Source of the DNA: Candidatus Saccharimonadota bacterium
GTDB taxonomy: Bacteria > Patescibacteriota > Saccharimonadia > Saccharimonadales > Saccharimonadaceae
Length of the DNA: 64,000 nt
Direction: 5' to 3'
NCBI GenBank assembly: GCA_009783305.1
Contig: WRHJ01000002.1
Location: 23,097 to 87,096, forward strand
The notes under the pieces were generated by a model. The model saw nothing but the letters and a program-made list of their open reading frames with translations. It was not told the DNA's origin and ran no database searches. Each line of letters starts with the position of its first letter. The first letter of the stretch is position 1. Made by a program: the position numbers and the translations under genes. Positions 6,626 to 14,288 of this stretch are shown piece by piece.

Positions 6626-7474
6626 ATGATTAATCAAAAGCTACTTGTCTCCGGCACCGATTACTTCAACAACACCGCCCACATCAACCCCTACTACACC
6701 AACGACGTCATTGATCAAGCCAAAGCCGCCCAGGAGCACGCCCTCCTCGTCAGTTGTTTCAAGCAGGCCGGCATCGAAGTCATCGAAGTTCCGCCACCCA
6801 CCGACTGTCAGGACGGCGTTTATACAGCTAACTGGGCCATCGTTCACAACGGCACCGCTATCCTTAGTAATCTCCCTAGCGTTCGCAAGCCCGAACAGCC
6901 CTACGCCAAACAGGTCTTAGAAAATCTTGGCCTAGCCTGCATCGATCCCACCGCACCTCACCTCTTCTCCGGTCAAGGCGACTCTCTTATCTGTGGCAAC
7001 CGCCTTTTCGCTGGCTCCGGCTACCGCTCCACCCCCGAAGCCCAAAAAATCGTTGCTGATGCCTTCGGCCTCGAACTAATTCAACTGCACGCTCTCCCCA
7101 AACTCAACGACACCGGCAGTCCCTTCTGGAACGCCGCCACCAACAATTATGACTCCTTCTTTTACGACCTCGATCTAGCCCTCGCTGTCATTGACGAAAA
7201 CACCATCGCCTACTGCCCAGAAGCTTTCGACGATCCATCTCGGCGTAAACTTGCCGACCTAGATATCGACAAAATCCTCGTCGACAGGGAAGAAGCCGTC
7301 ACCGGATTTGCCTGTAACCTCGTCAGCACCGGCCAAACCGTCATTATGTCCGCCCACGCCCCCAAACTCCAAGCCGAGCTCCAAAAGCGCGGCCTAGCCA
7401 CCCTCACCCCAGAAATCACCGAACTCAAAAAAGGCGGCGGTTACATCCGCTGCGTCTCCCTCATTCTATCCTAG
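6626..7474 (+). CDS. DDAH/amidinotransferase-fold protein with altered catalytic His
   Basis: 282 residues of the arginine-modifying (GME) fold, closest to dimethylarginine dimethylaminohydrolase-like proteins. Landmarks are DGVYTANWA (substrate-binding loop), FSGQGDSLICGNRLFAG and, near the end, GGGYIRCVSL, which carries the expected nucleophilic Cys. The segment that normally reads FYHLDT is FYDLDL here, so the usual catalytic His appears to be Asp. The protein may be inactive or use another general acid. Start ATG 6626 lies six bases after TATACT (6614-6619, with TG-C before it) and has no Shine-Dalgarno, so it is another likely leaderless message. It is cytosolic, and substrate is unknown. 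Confidence 0.72.
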   Translation: MINQKLLVSGTDYFNNTAHINPYYTNDVIDQAKAAQEHALLVSCFKQAGIEVIEVPPPTDCQDGVYTANWAIVHNGTAILSNLPSVRKPEQPYAKQVLENLGLACIDPTAPHLFSGQGDSLICGNRLFAGSGYRSTPEAQKIVADAFGLELIQLHALPKLNDTGSPFWNAATNNYDSFFYDLDLALAVIDENTIAYCPEAFDDPSRRKLADLDIDKILVDREEAVTGFACNLVSTGQTVIMSAHAPKLQAELQKRGLATLTPEITELKKGGGYIRCVSLILS

Positions 7475-7496
7475 CTACTGATAATTCTAAGAAGGG

Positions 7497-7525
7497 TTGA
7501 CAAAACGCACAAAGTTTGCTATAAT
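7497..7525 (+). promoter_or_regulatory. Consensus promoter TTGACA-17-TATAAT
   Basis: TTGACA at 7497-7502 and TATAAT at 7520-7525 with a 17-base spacer and TG-C preceding the -10. It closely resembles the promoter at 59449-59477 (shared TTGACAAAA and AAGTTTG). It drives the small gene at 7576 through a leader of about 45 bases with a strong ribosome site. Confidence 0.88.
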
Positions 7526-7575
7526 GAAAAGATACGTACCTTAATTTTACTGTTAAAAACAGAGGAGGTTTACCC

Positions 7576-7908
7576 ATGGCCAATACTGCAAACCATACCA
7601 AGAATCCCAATGCTAATGTTCCTGCCTGCACCGACGGTATGTCTGCCCAAGAAGTATTCGGTGCCACCGCGCTCGCCCGACAACTTGCCGAAGACGAAGC
7701 GGCGCGCATGGTGCGCGGCCAGCTCGCTACCGAATCTCTGCTATACTTCGTCGGCGAAATTATGGCCGATCTGACAGAAAATGGCACCATATCCACCGAT
7801 TTCGACTTCGACGGCCACATCAAATCCGTCAGGGTGAGTACGCCCACTATCAATCTCTACTACAATCCCATCCTCCCCAAATCGTCCAACACCAACAATA
7901 AACAGTAA
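7576..7908 (+). CDS. Hypothetical protein, 110 aa, strongly expressed signals
   Basis: I do not recognise this protein. It starts at ATG 7576 after AGAGGAGG and lies between a near-consensus promoter and a strong terminator, so it is probably a monocistronic, well expressed gene. The N-terminus is polar (Asn/Thr/Pro-rich). The middle (AQEVFGATALARQLAEDEAARMV) is helical and acidic, followed by a likely beta region (TISTDFDFDGHIKSVRVSTPTI) and a Ser/Asn-rich tail. No signal peptide, membrane helix or metal-binding cluster is seen. The strong-signal layout is shared with the genes at 776, 22562 and 59527. Confidence 0.7.
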   Translation: MANTANHTKNPNANVPACTDGMSAQEVFGATALARQLAEDEAARMVRGQLATESLLYFVGEIMADLTENGTISTDFDFDGHIKSVRVSTPTINLYYNPILPKSSNTNNKQ

Positions 7909-7916
7909 AACCCCGC

Positions 7917-7946
7917 AAAAATGCCGAACTACAAGTTCGGCATTTT
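7917..7946. terminator. Bidirectional terminator
   Basis: AAAAATGCCGAAC pairs with GTTCGGCATTTTT around a short TACAA loop. A-run and T-run flank it symmetrically, so it can end both the plus gene at 7576 and the minus Mur ligase gene at 7953. Confidence 0.92.
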
Positions 7947-7952
7947 TCATTT

Positions 7953-9203
7953 CTATTTTTTACCCAAAACCTTCTTCAACGCTTTCCGAATTTCCGTTTC
8001 CTCATAATATTCATGCTCCCCATCCGCCCGCTCAATCGATTTTTCATTACCCTTACCCAAAAACAACACTGTATCACCCCTCCGCGCCATCTGACAGGCC
8101 ATCAAAATCGCACTTGGCCTATCCAGTTCCAAAAACAAATCTATATCATCCTTCTTGCCGCTCTTTCGCGCTCCCGCCGCAATCTGCTCCAATATCTTCA
8201 TCCCTGGCGTATCTCTGTCATCTTCTTCCGTTAAAATCACTATATCCGCATATTTGCCCGCAATTTCACCCATCGGCTCACGCTTGCTTGGGTCGCGCCG
8301 CCCTCCAGCCGAACCAAACAACACAAACAACCGCCCCTTCGCTGCTTTTTTCATATCCGGCAACAACTTCTCAAACGCGTCCGGCGTATGCGCAAAATCC
8401 ATAATCGCCGTAAAGTTCTGTCCCTCGTCAATTTTCACCATCCGCCCCTCCACGCTGTCCAACGCTTTTATCCCGCGTTCAATTTCTGCCTTGCTCAACC
8501 CTAGCTTTTGCCCCACGCACACCGCCGCCAAAGAATTATAAACATTAAATTTACCCGCAATCTGTGTCTCTATATTCATATCACCACATGCATATTTCAC
8601 CCCATCCTGTTTCAGCTCTATCTTTTTAGCCCTCACGCCCCCATTTTTTATACCATAGGAAACATATTCGCTCACATCACTTTCAAAATACTTTGCGCTT
8701 TTATCATCCGCGTTTATCACCCCAAACCCAGCTTTCTTGAACAATTTCCGCTTCGCATCCCGATATCGCTCAAATGTCCGATGATAATCCAAATGCTCGT
8801 GCGTCACATTAGTCATCACCGCAATCTCGATCGGCACTCCCACCGTTCTAAATTGCGTCAAAGCATGCGACGTCATCTCCAGCACCAAAAACTCTGCGCC
8901 CATATCTACAATCTTTTGGATTCTCTTATTCAGCAGGGAGCTAGGCACCGTTGTCATATGTTCAACTTGGTTCTGCAGCTTCTCCACCCCCCACGCCACC
9001 GTACTCATCAACCCAGTCTTCCGTCCTGATTCATTTAACATCTTCCAGATCATAAAACTGGTCGTTGTCTTGCCATTTGTCCCCGTCACTCCAATTACAC
9101 GCAATTTTCGTCCCGGAAATCCCCGCCTCACCCCCGCTCCCACCGACCTCATCCAATGGTATGGAAGCACCAAACTATCATAAAACGGAATTTTCTCCTT
9201 CAT
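7953..9203 (-). CDS. murE: MurE-like Mur ligase lacking the N-terminal domain
   Basis: 416 residues. The P-loop VIGVTGTNGKTTTSFM is at about 37-52, only 35 residues or so from the start, whereas full MurE has about 100 residues (the UDP-MurNAc-binding domain) before it. Later landmarks are LEMTSHALTQFRT, AVMTNVTHEHLDYHRTFERY, the glutamate-ligase C domain (LDSVEGRMVKI, FAHTPDAFEKLL, LFGSAGGRRDPSKRE) and EDDRDTP in place of the DNPR-type motif for the added amino acid. It presumably adds an amino acid to a peptidoglycan precursor, or acts on a different substrate given the missing domain. TATAAT ends six bases before ATG 9203: a leaderless start. The degenerate relative at 5874 is nearby. Confidence 0.83.
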   Translation of the reverse strand: MKEKIPFYDSLVLPYHWMRSVGAGVRRGFPGRKLRVIGVTGTNGKTTTSFMIWKMLNESGRKTGLMSTVAWGVEKLQNQVEHMTTVPSSLLNKRIQKIVDMGAEFLVLEMTSHALTQFRTVGVPIEIAVMTNVTHEHLDYHRTFERYRDAKRKLFKKAGFGVINADDKSAKYFESDVSEYVSYGIKNGGVRAKKIELKQDGVKYACGDMNIETQIAGKFNVYNSLAAVCVGQKLGLSKAEIERGIKALDSVEGRMVKIDEGQNFTAIMDFAHTPDAFEKLLPDMKKAAKGRLFVLFGSAGGRRDPSKREPMGEIAGKYADIVILTEEDDRDTPGMKILEQIAAGARKSGKKDDIDLFLELDRPSAILMACQMARRGDTVLFLGKGNEKSIERADGEHEYYEETEIRKALKKVLGKK

Positions 9204-9258
9204 GCCCCCATTATACGCGAAATCTTAAAACTCTCCTACTTGGCCGCAAAAATATTTT

Positions 9259-9301
9259 CTAGCACTCGACCCTTGACAGTGCCAATTACATCGATTACAA
9301 T
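9259..9301 (+). promoter_or_regulatory. groESL promoter overlapped by a CIRCE-like operator
   Basis: The -35 box TTGACA is at 9273-9278 and the -10 box TACAAT at 9296-9301, spacer 17. Overlapping the -35 is CTAGCACTC-N9-CAGTGCCAA (9259-9285). This matches the CIRCE heat-shock operator TTAGCACTC-N9-GAGTGCTAA at most positions and has the exact nine-base spacer. HrcA bound here would block RNA polymerase. No hrcA gene is in the window. Confidence 0.85.
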
Positions 9302-9331
9302 GACTTCAAATTAGCAATTTAAGGAGGAACC

Positions 9332-9586
9332 ATGTCTATTAAGCCCCTAGCTGACCGCGTCGTTGCCATTAAAGAAGCCGCACTCGAGAAAACCGCCTCT
9401 GGGCTCTATCTCGGAGAAGCTAAAGAAAAACCTAGTTATGCCACCGTGCAGTCCGTCGGCCCAGATGTTAAAGCTGTCAAAAAAAGCGATAAAATCATCT
9501 TCCGTGAATATTCCGCTACGGAAGTTAAAATCGATCAAACCGACTATCTCATTATTAAAGAAGAAGATATCTTAGCAACACTTTAA
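9332..9586 (+). CDS. groES: GroES co-chaperonin
   Basis: 84 residues, slightly shorter than the usual 95 or so. It starts SIKPLADRVVAIKEAA, the canonical GroES opening. It then has a shortened mobile loop (EKTASGLYLGEAKEKPSYATV) and ends with TDYLIIKEEDILATL, matching the conserved YLIIxExDILA tail. It caps GroEL in the ATP-driven folding cycle in the cytosol. AAGGAGG precedes ATG 9332. It is the first gene of the groES-groEL operon, controlled by the CIRCE-like operator at 9259-9285, with groEL 11 bases downstream. Confidence 0.97.
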   Translation: MSIKPLADRVVAIKEAALEKTASGLYLGEAKEKPSYATVQSVGPDVKAVKKSDKIIFREYSATEVKIDQTDYLIIKEEDILATL

Positions 9587-9597
9587 AGGAGTATCCC

Positions 9598-11226
9598 ATG
9601 TCAAAAAAAGTATTTTACGATGAGCAGGCACGAGAAAAAGTCCTCGGCGGCGCCAAGGCTCTCTGCGATGCCGTCAAAGTCACTTTCGGGCCCAAAGGTC
9701 GCAATGTAGTTATCGAAAAAAGTTACGGCGCACCTACCATTACCCACGACGGCGTTACCGTTGCCGAAGCCGTTGACCTCGGCAACGACGATGAGTCCAC
9801 ATTGGGCTATCAAGTCGGCGCCAAACTGATCAAAACTGCTGCCCAAAAACTTAATAAGGTCGCTGGCGATGGCACCACCACCGTCACCGTCCTCACCTAC
9901 CACATTATCGCCGAGGCCAACAAGCTAATCGCCGCCGGGCACAATCCCATGCAACTCCGCAAGGGCATTGAAACCGCCGGTGCTGAAATTATCAAAGGTA
10001 TCAATAAAACTGCCGAAAAAATCGGCGGTAACTCTGAGAAAGTTGCCGAAGTTGCTACCATCTCCGCCGGTGATTCTGCCATTGGCAAACTCATCGCCGA
10101 CGTCATCGCCAAAATCGGCAAAGACGGCGTTGTCACCGTCGAAGCTGGTCAAGGCCTCGAAATGGAATCCGAAGTCGTCGAAGGCTTCAGCTATGATAAA
10201 GGTTTCTCCAGTGCCTTCTTTGTCACTGATGCTCAGCGTCAAGAAGCCATCTTTGACAAGCCTGCTATCCTCATCACCGACAAAAAAATCGGTGCCGCCG
10301 CCGACCTCCTGCCATTTCTCGAAAAAATGGCTGCCGACGGCCAAAAAGATCTCGTCATTATTGCCGAAGAAGTCGAAGGCGAAGCTCTCTCTGTTCTCGT
10401 CCTCAATAAATTGAAAGGTGTGTTCAATACCCTAGTCCTCAAAGCTCCAGCCTTCGGTGATCGCCGCAAGGAAATCATGGAAGACATTGCTATTCTAACT
10501 GACGCAACTGTCGTCACCTCTGACAAAGGCCTCAATCTCGAAGATGCCGGTCTCGAAGTTCTCGGTCATGCCCACAAAGTCATTGCCACAAAAGACGAGA
10601 CTACTATCATCAAAGGTGATGGTAAGCCATCAGAAGTCAAAACTCGCATCGCCCAAATCAAATCTCAGGCTCAAATTTCCACCTCCGCTTATGAAACCGA
10701 GCAGCTCGAAAAACGCGCTGCTGCACTACTAGGCAAAGTCGCCGTCATCAAAGTTGGGGGCGCCACCGAAACCGAAATCGACGAGAAAAAATTCCGCGTC
10801 GACGACGCCGTCGCCGCCACCAAAGCTGCCCTCGATGAAGGCATCGTACCCGGCGGTGGCGTTACTCTCGTCAATCTTGCTACAAAGCTCAAAGACGACA
10901 ACGCTGGCAGCACTATCATTAAGAACGCCCTCAAAACGCCTTTCGTCCAAATTGTCGAGAATGCTGGACTCAATTCCCAAGCCCTGCTCGATAAAGTCCA
11001 AGACGCCAAGGACGGCTACGGCGTCAACGTCATGCAGCCAGAGCAGGGAATTATTGATCTCAAAAAGGCCGGCATCATTGATCCCGCTCGCGTTACTCGC
11101 GAGGCTGTCCAAAACGCTGTCTCCATTGCCGCTACCGCTATCACCATGGGCGCACTTATCGTCGAACTGCCCGAAAAAGAAACTCCCAACCCCGGCATTG
11201 GCGCCGGCATGGGCGGCATGTATTAG
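9598..11226 (+). CDS. groEL: GroEL chaperonin, 60 kDa
   Basis: 542 residues, full family length. Landmarks are [19 protein letters not shown] near the start, the ATP-binding [14 protein letters not shown], the apical domain, [20 protein letters not shown] near residue 400 and the [10 protein letters not shown] tail (the usual Gly-Gly-Met tail, shortened). It assembles into two seven-fold rings that fold cytosolic proteins with GroES. ATG 9598 follows AAAGGAG. It is co-transcribed with groES, and the strong terminator at 11234 ends the operon. Confidence 0.98.
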   Translation: MSKKVFYDEQAREKVLGGAKALCDAVKVTFGPKGRNVVIEKSYGAPTITHDGVTVAEAVDLGNDDESTLGYQVGAKLIKTAAQKLNKVAGDGTTTVTVLTYHIIAEANKLIAAGHNPMQLRKGIETAGAEIIKGINKTAEKIGGNSEKVAEVATISAGDSAIGKLIADVIAKIGKDGVVTVEAGQGLEMESEVVEGFSYDKGFSSAFFVTDAQRQEAIFDKPAILITDKKIGAAADLLPFLEKMAADGQKDLVIIAEEVEGEALSVLVLNKLKGVFNTLVLKAPAFGDRRKEIMEDIAILTDATVVTSDKGLNLEDAGLEVLGHAHKVIATKDETTIIKGDGKPSEVKTRIAQIKSQAQISTSAYETEQLEKRAAALLGKVAVIKVGGATETEIDEKKFRVDDAVAATKAALDEGIVPGGGVTLVNLATKLKDDNAGSTIIKNALKTPFVQIVENAGLNSQALLDKVQDAKDGYGVNVMQPEQGIIDLKKAGIIDPARVTREAVQNAVSIAATAITMGALIVELPEKETPNPGIGAGMGGMY

Positions 11227-11233
11227 CCCACAA

Positions 11234-11268
11234 CAAAAAATGACCCCTGAACCGGGGTCATTTTTTTT
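11234..11268 (+). terminator. Terminator of the groESL operon
   Basis: TGACCCC pairs with GGGGTCA around TGAACC, flanked by six A and eight T residues. The symmetry means it may also end the minus gene at 11278. Confidence 0.94.
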
Positions 11269-11277
11269 ATAAACAAA

Positions 11278-11745
11278 CTATTGATTAGCCGCACCAATCC
11301 CTAGGCTATCTATTGTTTCGACTATAAACAACAACGCTTCAGCCTTGTCTTTTTCGACCGCAATCTGTATCGCCGCTTCATATGCCGGCTCAATCGCTGC
11401 CTTATCATGCGTTGCCGCAATAATCTCCCGATAAATCTTAAACCTTGCTTCTGGCGACATATCAACCTTATCCACTAGCGGACGCAAATCTGTCAAAGCC
11501 TTCGTCTTCACCACGCCAAGATCAGGATCTCCATAAGCCGCCTTTGGTTGCTGGGCAATACCGCTTTCCACTGGAGCCGCTGGCTCCTCAACCGCTTCTT
11601 CCGCCGGCTCTGCACTATTCGCTGCCACTTTATCAGCCACCGCCGAAACCGCATCCAACTCCGTCCCAGCCCCAGTAGCGCTAGTTATATTGTTTATGGC
11701 CTTCTGCAATTCATTGTCGTCGGCTTTGGTTGTCGTCGGTTCCAT
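11278..11745 (-). CDS. Conserved hypothetical protein, 155 aa
   Basis: I take ATG 11745 as the start, because AGAGAGGTGG lies just upstream; an in-frame GTG six bases earlier is less likely. The first half is low-complexity, rich in Ala, Glu and Pro (EPAEEAVEEPAAPVES), and probably disordered. The second half looks like a small helical domain (LRPLVDKVDMSPEARFKIYR, then KAEALLFIVETIDSLG). No membrane segment or signal peptide. I cannot name a function. It is separated from the groESL terminator by ten bases and from the next minus gene by about 50 bases. Confidence 0.68.
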   Translation of the reverse strand: MEPTTTKADDNELQKAINNITSATGAGTELDAVSAVADKVAANSAEPAEEAVEEPAAPVESGIAQQPKAAYGDPDLGVVKTKALTDLRPLVDKVDMSPEARFKIYREIIAATHDKAAIEPAYEAAIQIAVEKDKAEALLFIVETIDSLGIGAANQ

Positions 11746-11794
11746 ACCCACCTCTCTTAATACTTCTATTTTTCGTTATTGTATCACGCTTATG

Positions 11795-12277
11795 TTAAAT
11801 ACGCAAAAATCTCACTATTTTATCCAAGAAATCCATCTTCACCTCTTCCATCGGCAACCTCTCGCCGAATATATCCACAATCTGTTCGCCCTGAGCTTCA
11901 GGGAAATAAACCGTTACGCGCGGCGAAAAACGTTTCCTAGGTATCAAAACAATCGAAAATCTTTTATCGTCCCTCATCACGCCAAAAGCCTTAAATTGCC
12001 CAAAATCATACAACTTATTCCCCTCCGATAACCCCTTGTTACTCAAAGAATAATGCAGCATCCTCGGCGGTCGTGAAGAATAAACAATTATGGCTATCAC
12101 ACTCACAACAATCAAGGCCAAAAACGTCCATTGCTGTAACCAAACCGCCAACGCCGAAAAACTCAAGCCGACTATTACCAACCCAATATACCATCCAGTA
12201 TTTTTATCCCGCACAACATATTCCTGCGCTTCCCAATTGACAATCGCTCCAGTATCCTTTTCCTTGTCCTTTACCAT
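11795..12277 (-). CDS. Two-helix membrane protein (DUF5673-like)
   Basis: 160 residues from ATG 12277. TACAAT ends six bases before this ATG and no Shine-Dalgarno is seen, so the start is probably leaderless; an in-frame GTG two codons upstream would fall inside the discriminator. Layout: a short polar start (VNWEAQEYVVRDKNTGWY), two closely spaced membrane helices (about 31-70), then a soluble domain (RPPRMLHYSLSNKGL, FSIVLIPRKRFSPRVTVYF) ending in a hydrophobic/basic helix. The pattern matches small envelope proteins common in candidate-phyla bacteria. Function unknown. Confidence 0.68.
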   Translation of the reverse strand: MVKDKEKDTGAIVNWEAQEYVVRDKNTGWYIGLVIVGLSFSALAVWLQQWTFLALIVVSVIAIIVYSSRPPRMLHYSLSNKGLSEGNKLYDFGQFKAFGVMRDDKRFSIVLIPRKRFSPRVTVYFPEAQGEQIVDIFGERLPMEEVKMDFLDKIVRFLRI

Positions 12278-12301
12278 AACCACATTGTAACATGATAAGT
12301 A

Positions 12302-12440
12302 AAAACTTAGGAAGTCTTTCTGAAGAAGCTGTGGAAGAGATGGCCGCTGACCATCTACTTCCAGCCGAACGCCGCGACTGCGCCCTGTGAAGACAGGCGC
12401 GCACGCAGAGTGTCTTCTGAAGAAAGACTCCTAAGGTTTT
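12302..12440. ncRNA. Structured inverted-repeat element, candidate non-coding RNA
   Basis: A long outer stem pairs 12302-12321 (AAAAC, TTAGGA, GTCTTTCT, with one-base bulges) with 12421-12440, and GAAGA (12322-12326) with TCTTC (12413-12417). Inside are two compact hairpins. One is 12328-12364, with GGAAG/CTTCC, ATGG/CCAT and GCTG/CAGC. The other is 12378-12408, with CTGCG/CGCAG and CCTGT/ACAGG around GAAG. Together they form a three-way junction of about 139 bases between the divergent membrane-protein gene and tRNA-Ser. It lacks the SRP RNA signature. It may be an RNA of unknown class, or a palindromic mobile repeat like those at 5602 and 30489. Strand undecided. Confidence 0.55.
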
Positions 12441-12467
12441 AGAAATTCATGATAAAATGTATCTGTC

Positions 12468-12560
12468 GGAGGGTTACCCAAGTGGCTGAAGGGGACGGTT
12501 TGCTAAATCGTTAGGCTGGGGAAACCTGGCGCGAGAGTTCGAATCTCTCACCCTCCGCCA
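12468..12560 (+). tRNA. tRNA-Ser, anticodon GCT, with encoded CCA
   Basis: Acceptor GGAGGGT pairs with ACCCTCC. The anticodon loop is TTGCTAA (anticodon GCT, reading AGC/AGU). The long variable arm (about 18 bases, with GG...CC pairs around GGAAAC) is typical of serine tRNAs, and the T loop is TTCGAAT. G discriminator and CCA are encoded at 12557-12560. An extended -10 (TG-A-TAAAAT) lies about ten bases upstream. A T-run follows the CCA. Its last 13 bases overlap the end of the minus-strand gene at 12548. Confidence 0.96.
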
Positions 12561-13828
12561 TTTTTGTTGTAATCTGGCAGATCCGTTGCCCAATCGCCGG
12601 GGCTAGTGTCAGAATATATGATAGAATCCTGCCCCATCTGCGCTTTTGTCCGCAACAAGCTCTCGGCAGGGTTTTTCTTTGCTATGGCCACTTGTTTCTG
12701 TATACCTAGCTTATCTAACTGCGCAGCGTAATATTTGCGCATCCGCTCTGCCATCTTAGGACTCAATTTTTCCATTACATTAGCAAACATATTCACGATC
12801 GTAAGAGATGCAGCCCCAGTGCCTCCTTCTGTATTCAGCCCTGCCAGAGTATTGACTGTTTCTTTAGGTAGGCGTGTCCAGAGATAACCAGTCTGCTTGC
12901 CGTATCCGTCAGCCCGCTCGACAATTTCGGTAGAATTAGAGAATACCAACTCCACGTGTGGTATCTTCGCGGTATATTCTTTCTCCTCAGACGGACCCAG
13001 TGATTTCTCCGCCAAATTATAACTAATTATAGGCGCGATCCCGCCATTTAAAATCATCGAATTATCAGGGAATACATCGTGCGCAGACCGCAAGATACTT
13101 GGAGAAAGCGTAGCAAATATAGCAGAATCCGCTACTTCGTGTTTATCCAACAAAGATTTGATATTTTCCAAATATTGGTTATGGGTTCCCGATGACGGGC
13201 CTAGTTCTTTGAGTTCCAAAACCATCCGATGATTTTCATTGTCTTTTTTGTACTTCGCAAACATCTGAAGACCATCTTCAAGCGAAAGCCGACGACTATA
13301 CTGCTCCACCTGTTCGCTGTTTAAATTATGTATAGGCTTAGAGAAAAAGAACCGTGCACCAGCTCGCGGTGAGTGTGAAATCCAAGGCTTGCCATCCTTG
13401 TCAAAACGTATGTCAAGCTCCGGGATACTCGTGCCGCTCTGCAGCTCACGTTCCAGTGCGTCTCTCGTATTAATCTTTTTATGATTGACTATGGAGTATT
13501 CAATTTGATTCTTCAGCGACTTATCAACATCTCCCAAAATGTTTTCCATCTGCTTGAAGAGCGATTCGACCTGCAAATCAATATGGGCTTCGTCTTCTGA
13601 GCTATCTGTCGTTTCACTTGACACGCCGATCGCATCAGACTCCCCGCCCGCGTCATTTTGTGGCTCCGTACCATCCAGCTCCGCCAGCAACATAGCCATT
13701 TTCCCAAACTTCCTATACATCCTAGCCCGCTCCTCCAGCCGCTCCTTGTGCTGTCGGCTTCCATCTCCTGCCAAATCCTCCCACCCAGTGTCACCCAAAT
13801 TCTCGCCCGCATTAACTTCAAAATTCAT
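12548..13828 (-). CDS. GDPD-like (PLC-type barrel) protein
   Basis: 426 residues. An acidic N-terminal region (about 1-110) precedes a domain with the layout of glycerophosphodiester phosphodiesterases. NHKKINTRDALERELQSG matches the opening helix, then PELDIRFDKDGKPWISHSP (cf. the E-x-D-V ... DGxxVxxHD motif) and MVLELKELGP (cf. 'LxIExK') follow. These are the usual metal and phosphate ligands. The C-terminus lacks clear similarity. No signal peptide, so it appears cytosolic. ATG 13828 lies six bases after TATAAT (leaderless). The stop codon and final GGG codons are encoded by the complement of the tRNA-Ser acceptor end. Its activity on phosphodiesters is inferred from motifs only. Confidence 0.68.
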   Translation of the reverse strand: MNFEVNAGENLGDTGWEDLAGDGSRQHKERLEERARMYRKFGKMAMLLAELDGTEPQNDAGGESDAIGVSSETTDSSEDEAHIDLQVESLFKQMENILGDVDKSLKNQIEYSIVNHKKINTRDALERELQSGTSIPELDIRFDKDGKPWISHSPRAGARFFFSKPIHNLNSEQVEQYSRRLSLEDGLQMFAKYKKDNENHRMVLELKELGPSSGTHNQYLENIKSLLDKHEVADSAIFATLSPSILRSAHDVFPDNSMILNGGIAPIISYNLAEKSLGPSEEKEYTAKIPHVELVFSNSTEIVERADGYGKQTGYLWTRLPKETVNTLAGLNTEGGTGAASLTIVNMFANVMEKLSPKMAERMRKYYAAQLDKLGIQKQVAIAKKNPAESLLRTKAQMGQDSIIYSDTSPGDWATDLPDYNKNGGG

Positions 13829-13895
13829 ATTTCAATTATACATAAATTTCATGCTATACTATTCACAGCTATTTAACTGCGAGAATATATCATTT

Positions 13896-14288
13896 ATGAA
13901 AAAAATTTTTAGTAAAATCGGACAGGTTATCACCGGAGCTAGCGCCGTTGCCACCCTTTGGGCTGGCCGCGTCATGGCCGCTGGCAACCCAGCGCAAGAA
14001 GGCGCTGAAACCGCCAAACCCGACGGCGTGCCCACAGAACTAATTGGACCCGACGGGGTTTTCACCGAAATCACCAACACTATCCTTTTCGTCGTTGGCA
14101 TCATCAGCATCGTCATGCTCATCTGGGGCGGTCTCCGCTATATTCTATCCGGAGGCGACAGTAAAAAAGTCACTGATGCTAAAAATACCATCCTTTACGC
14201 CATCATCGGCCTCATTGTGGCCCTCCTTGCCTATGCCATAGTCAACTTCGTCATCAATGCCATCGGCGGCGACACCGCCTCCAACTAA
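13896..14288 (+). CDS. TrbC/VirB2-type T4SS pilin (plus-strand copy)
   Basis: 130 residues: a signal peptide (1-29, ending VMAAG), a short extracellular stretch, then two membrane helices separated by the family loop GGLRYILSGGDSKKVTDAKNT. The second helix reads ILYAIIGLIVALLAYAIVNFV. This is the pattern of CPR T4SS pilins (TrbC/VirB2 superfamily). ATG 13896 is placed by its signal peptide; an extended -10 (TG-C-TATACT, 13852-13860) lies upstream with a leader of about 30 bases. It is one of eight paralogues in 5 kb and the only one on the plus strand here. It meets comF convergently with a four-base overlap. Confidence 0.88.
   Translation: MKKIFSKIGQVITGASAVATLWAGRVMAAGNPAQEGAETAKPDGVPTELIGPDGVFTEITNTILFVVGIISIVMLIWGGLRYILSGGDSKKVTDAKNTILYAIIGLIVALLAYAIVNFVINAIGGDTASN

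Noticed and set aside
5950-6633. 227-codon plus-strand frame overlapping the Mur-like gene
   Set aside because: Pro/Ser-rich shadow frame caused by C-rich codons of the real gene in another frame; no ribosome site.
8508-9029. 173-codon plus-strand frame inside the MurE-like gene
   Set aside because: His/Ser/Pro-rich antisense shadow of a clear enzyme gene.
12302-12440. SRP RNA or 6S RNA identity for the structured element
   Set aside because: The SRP apical loop signature is missing and 6S does not have this three-way layout.
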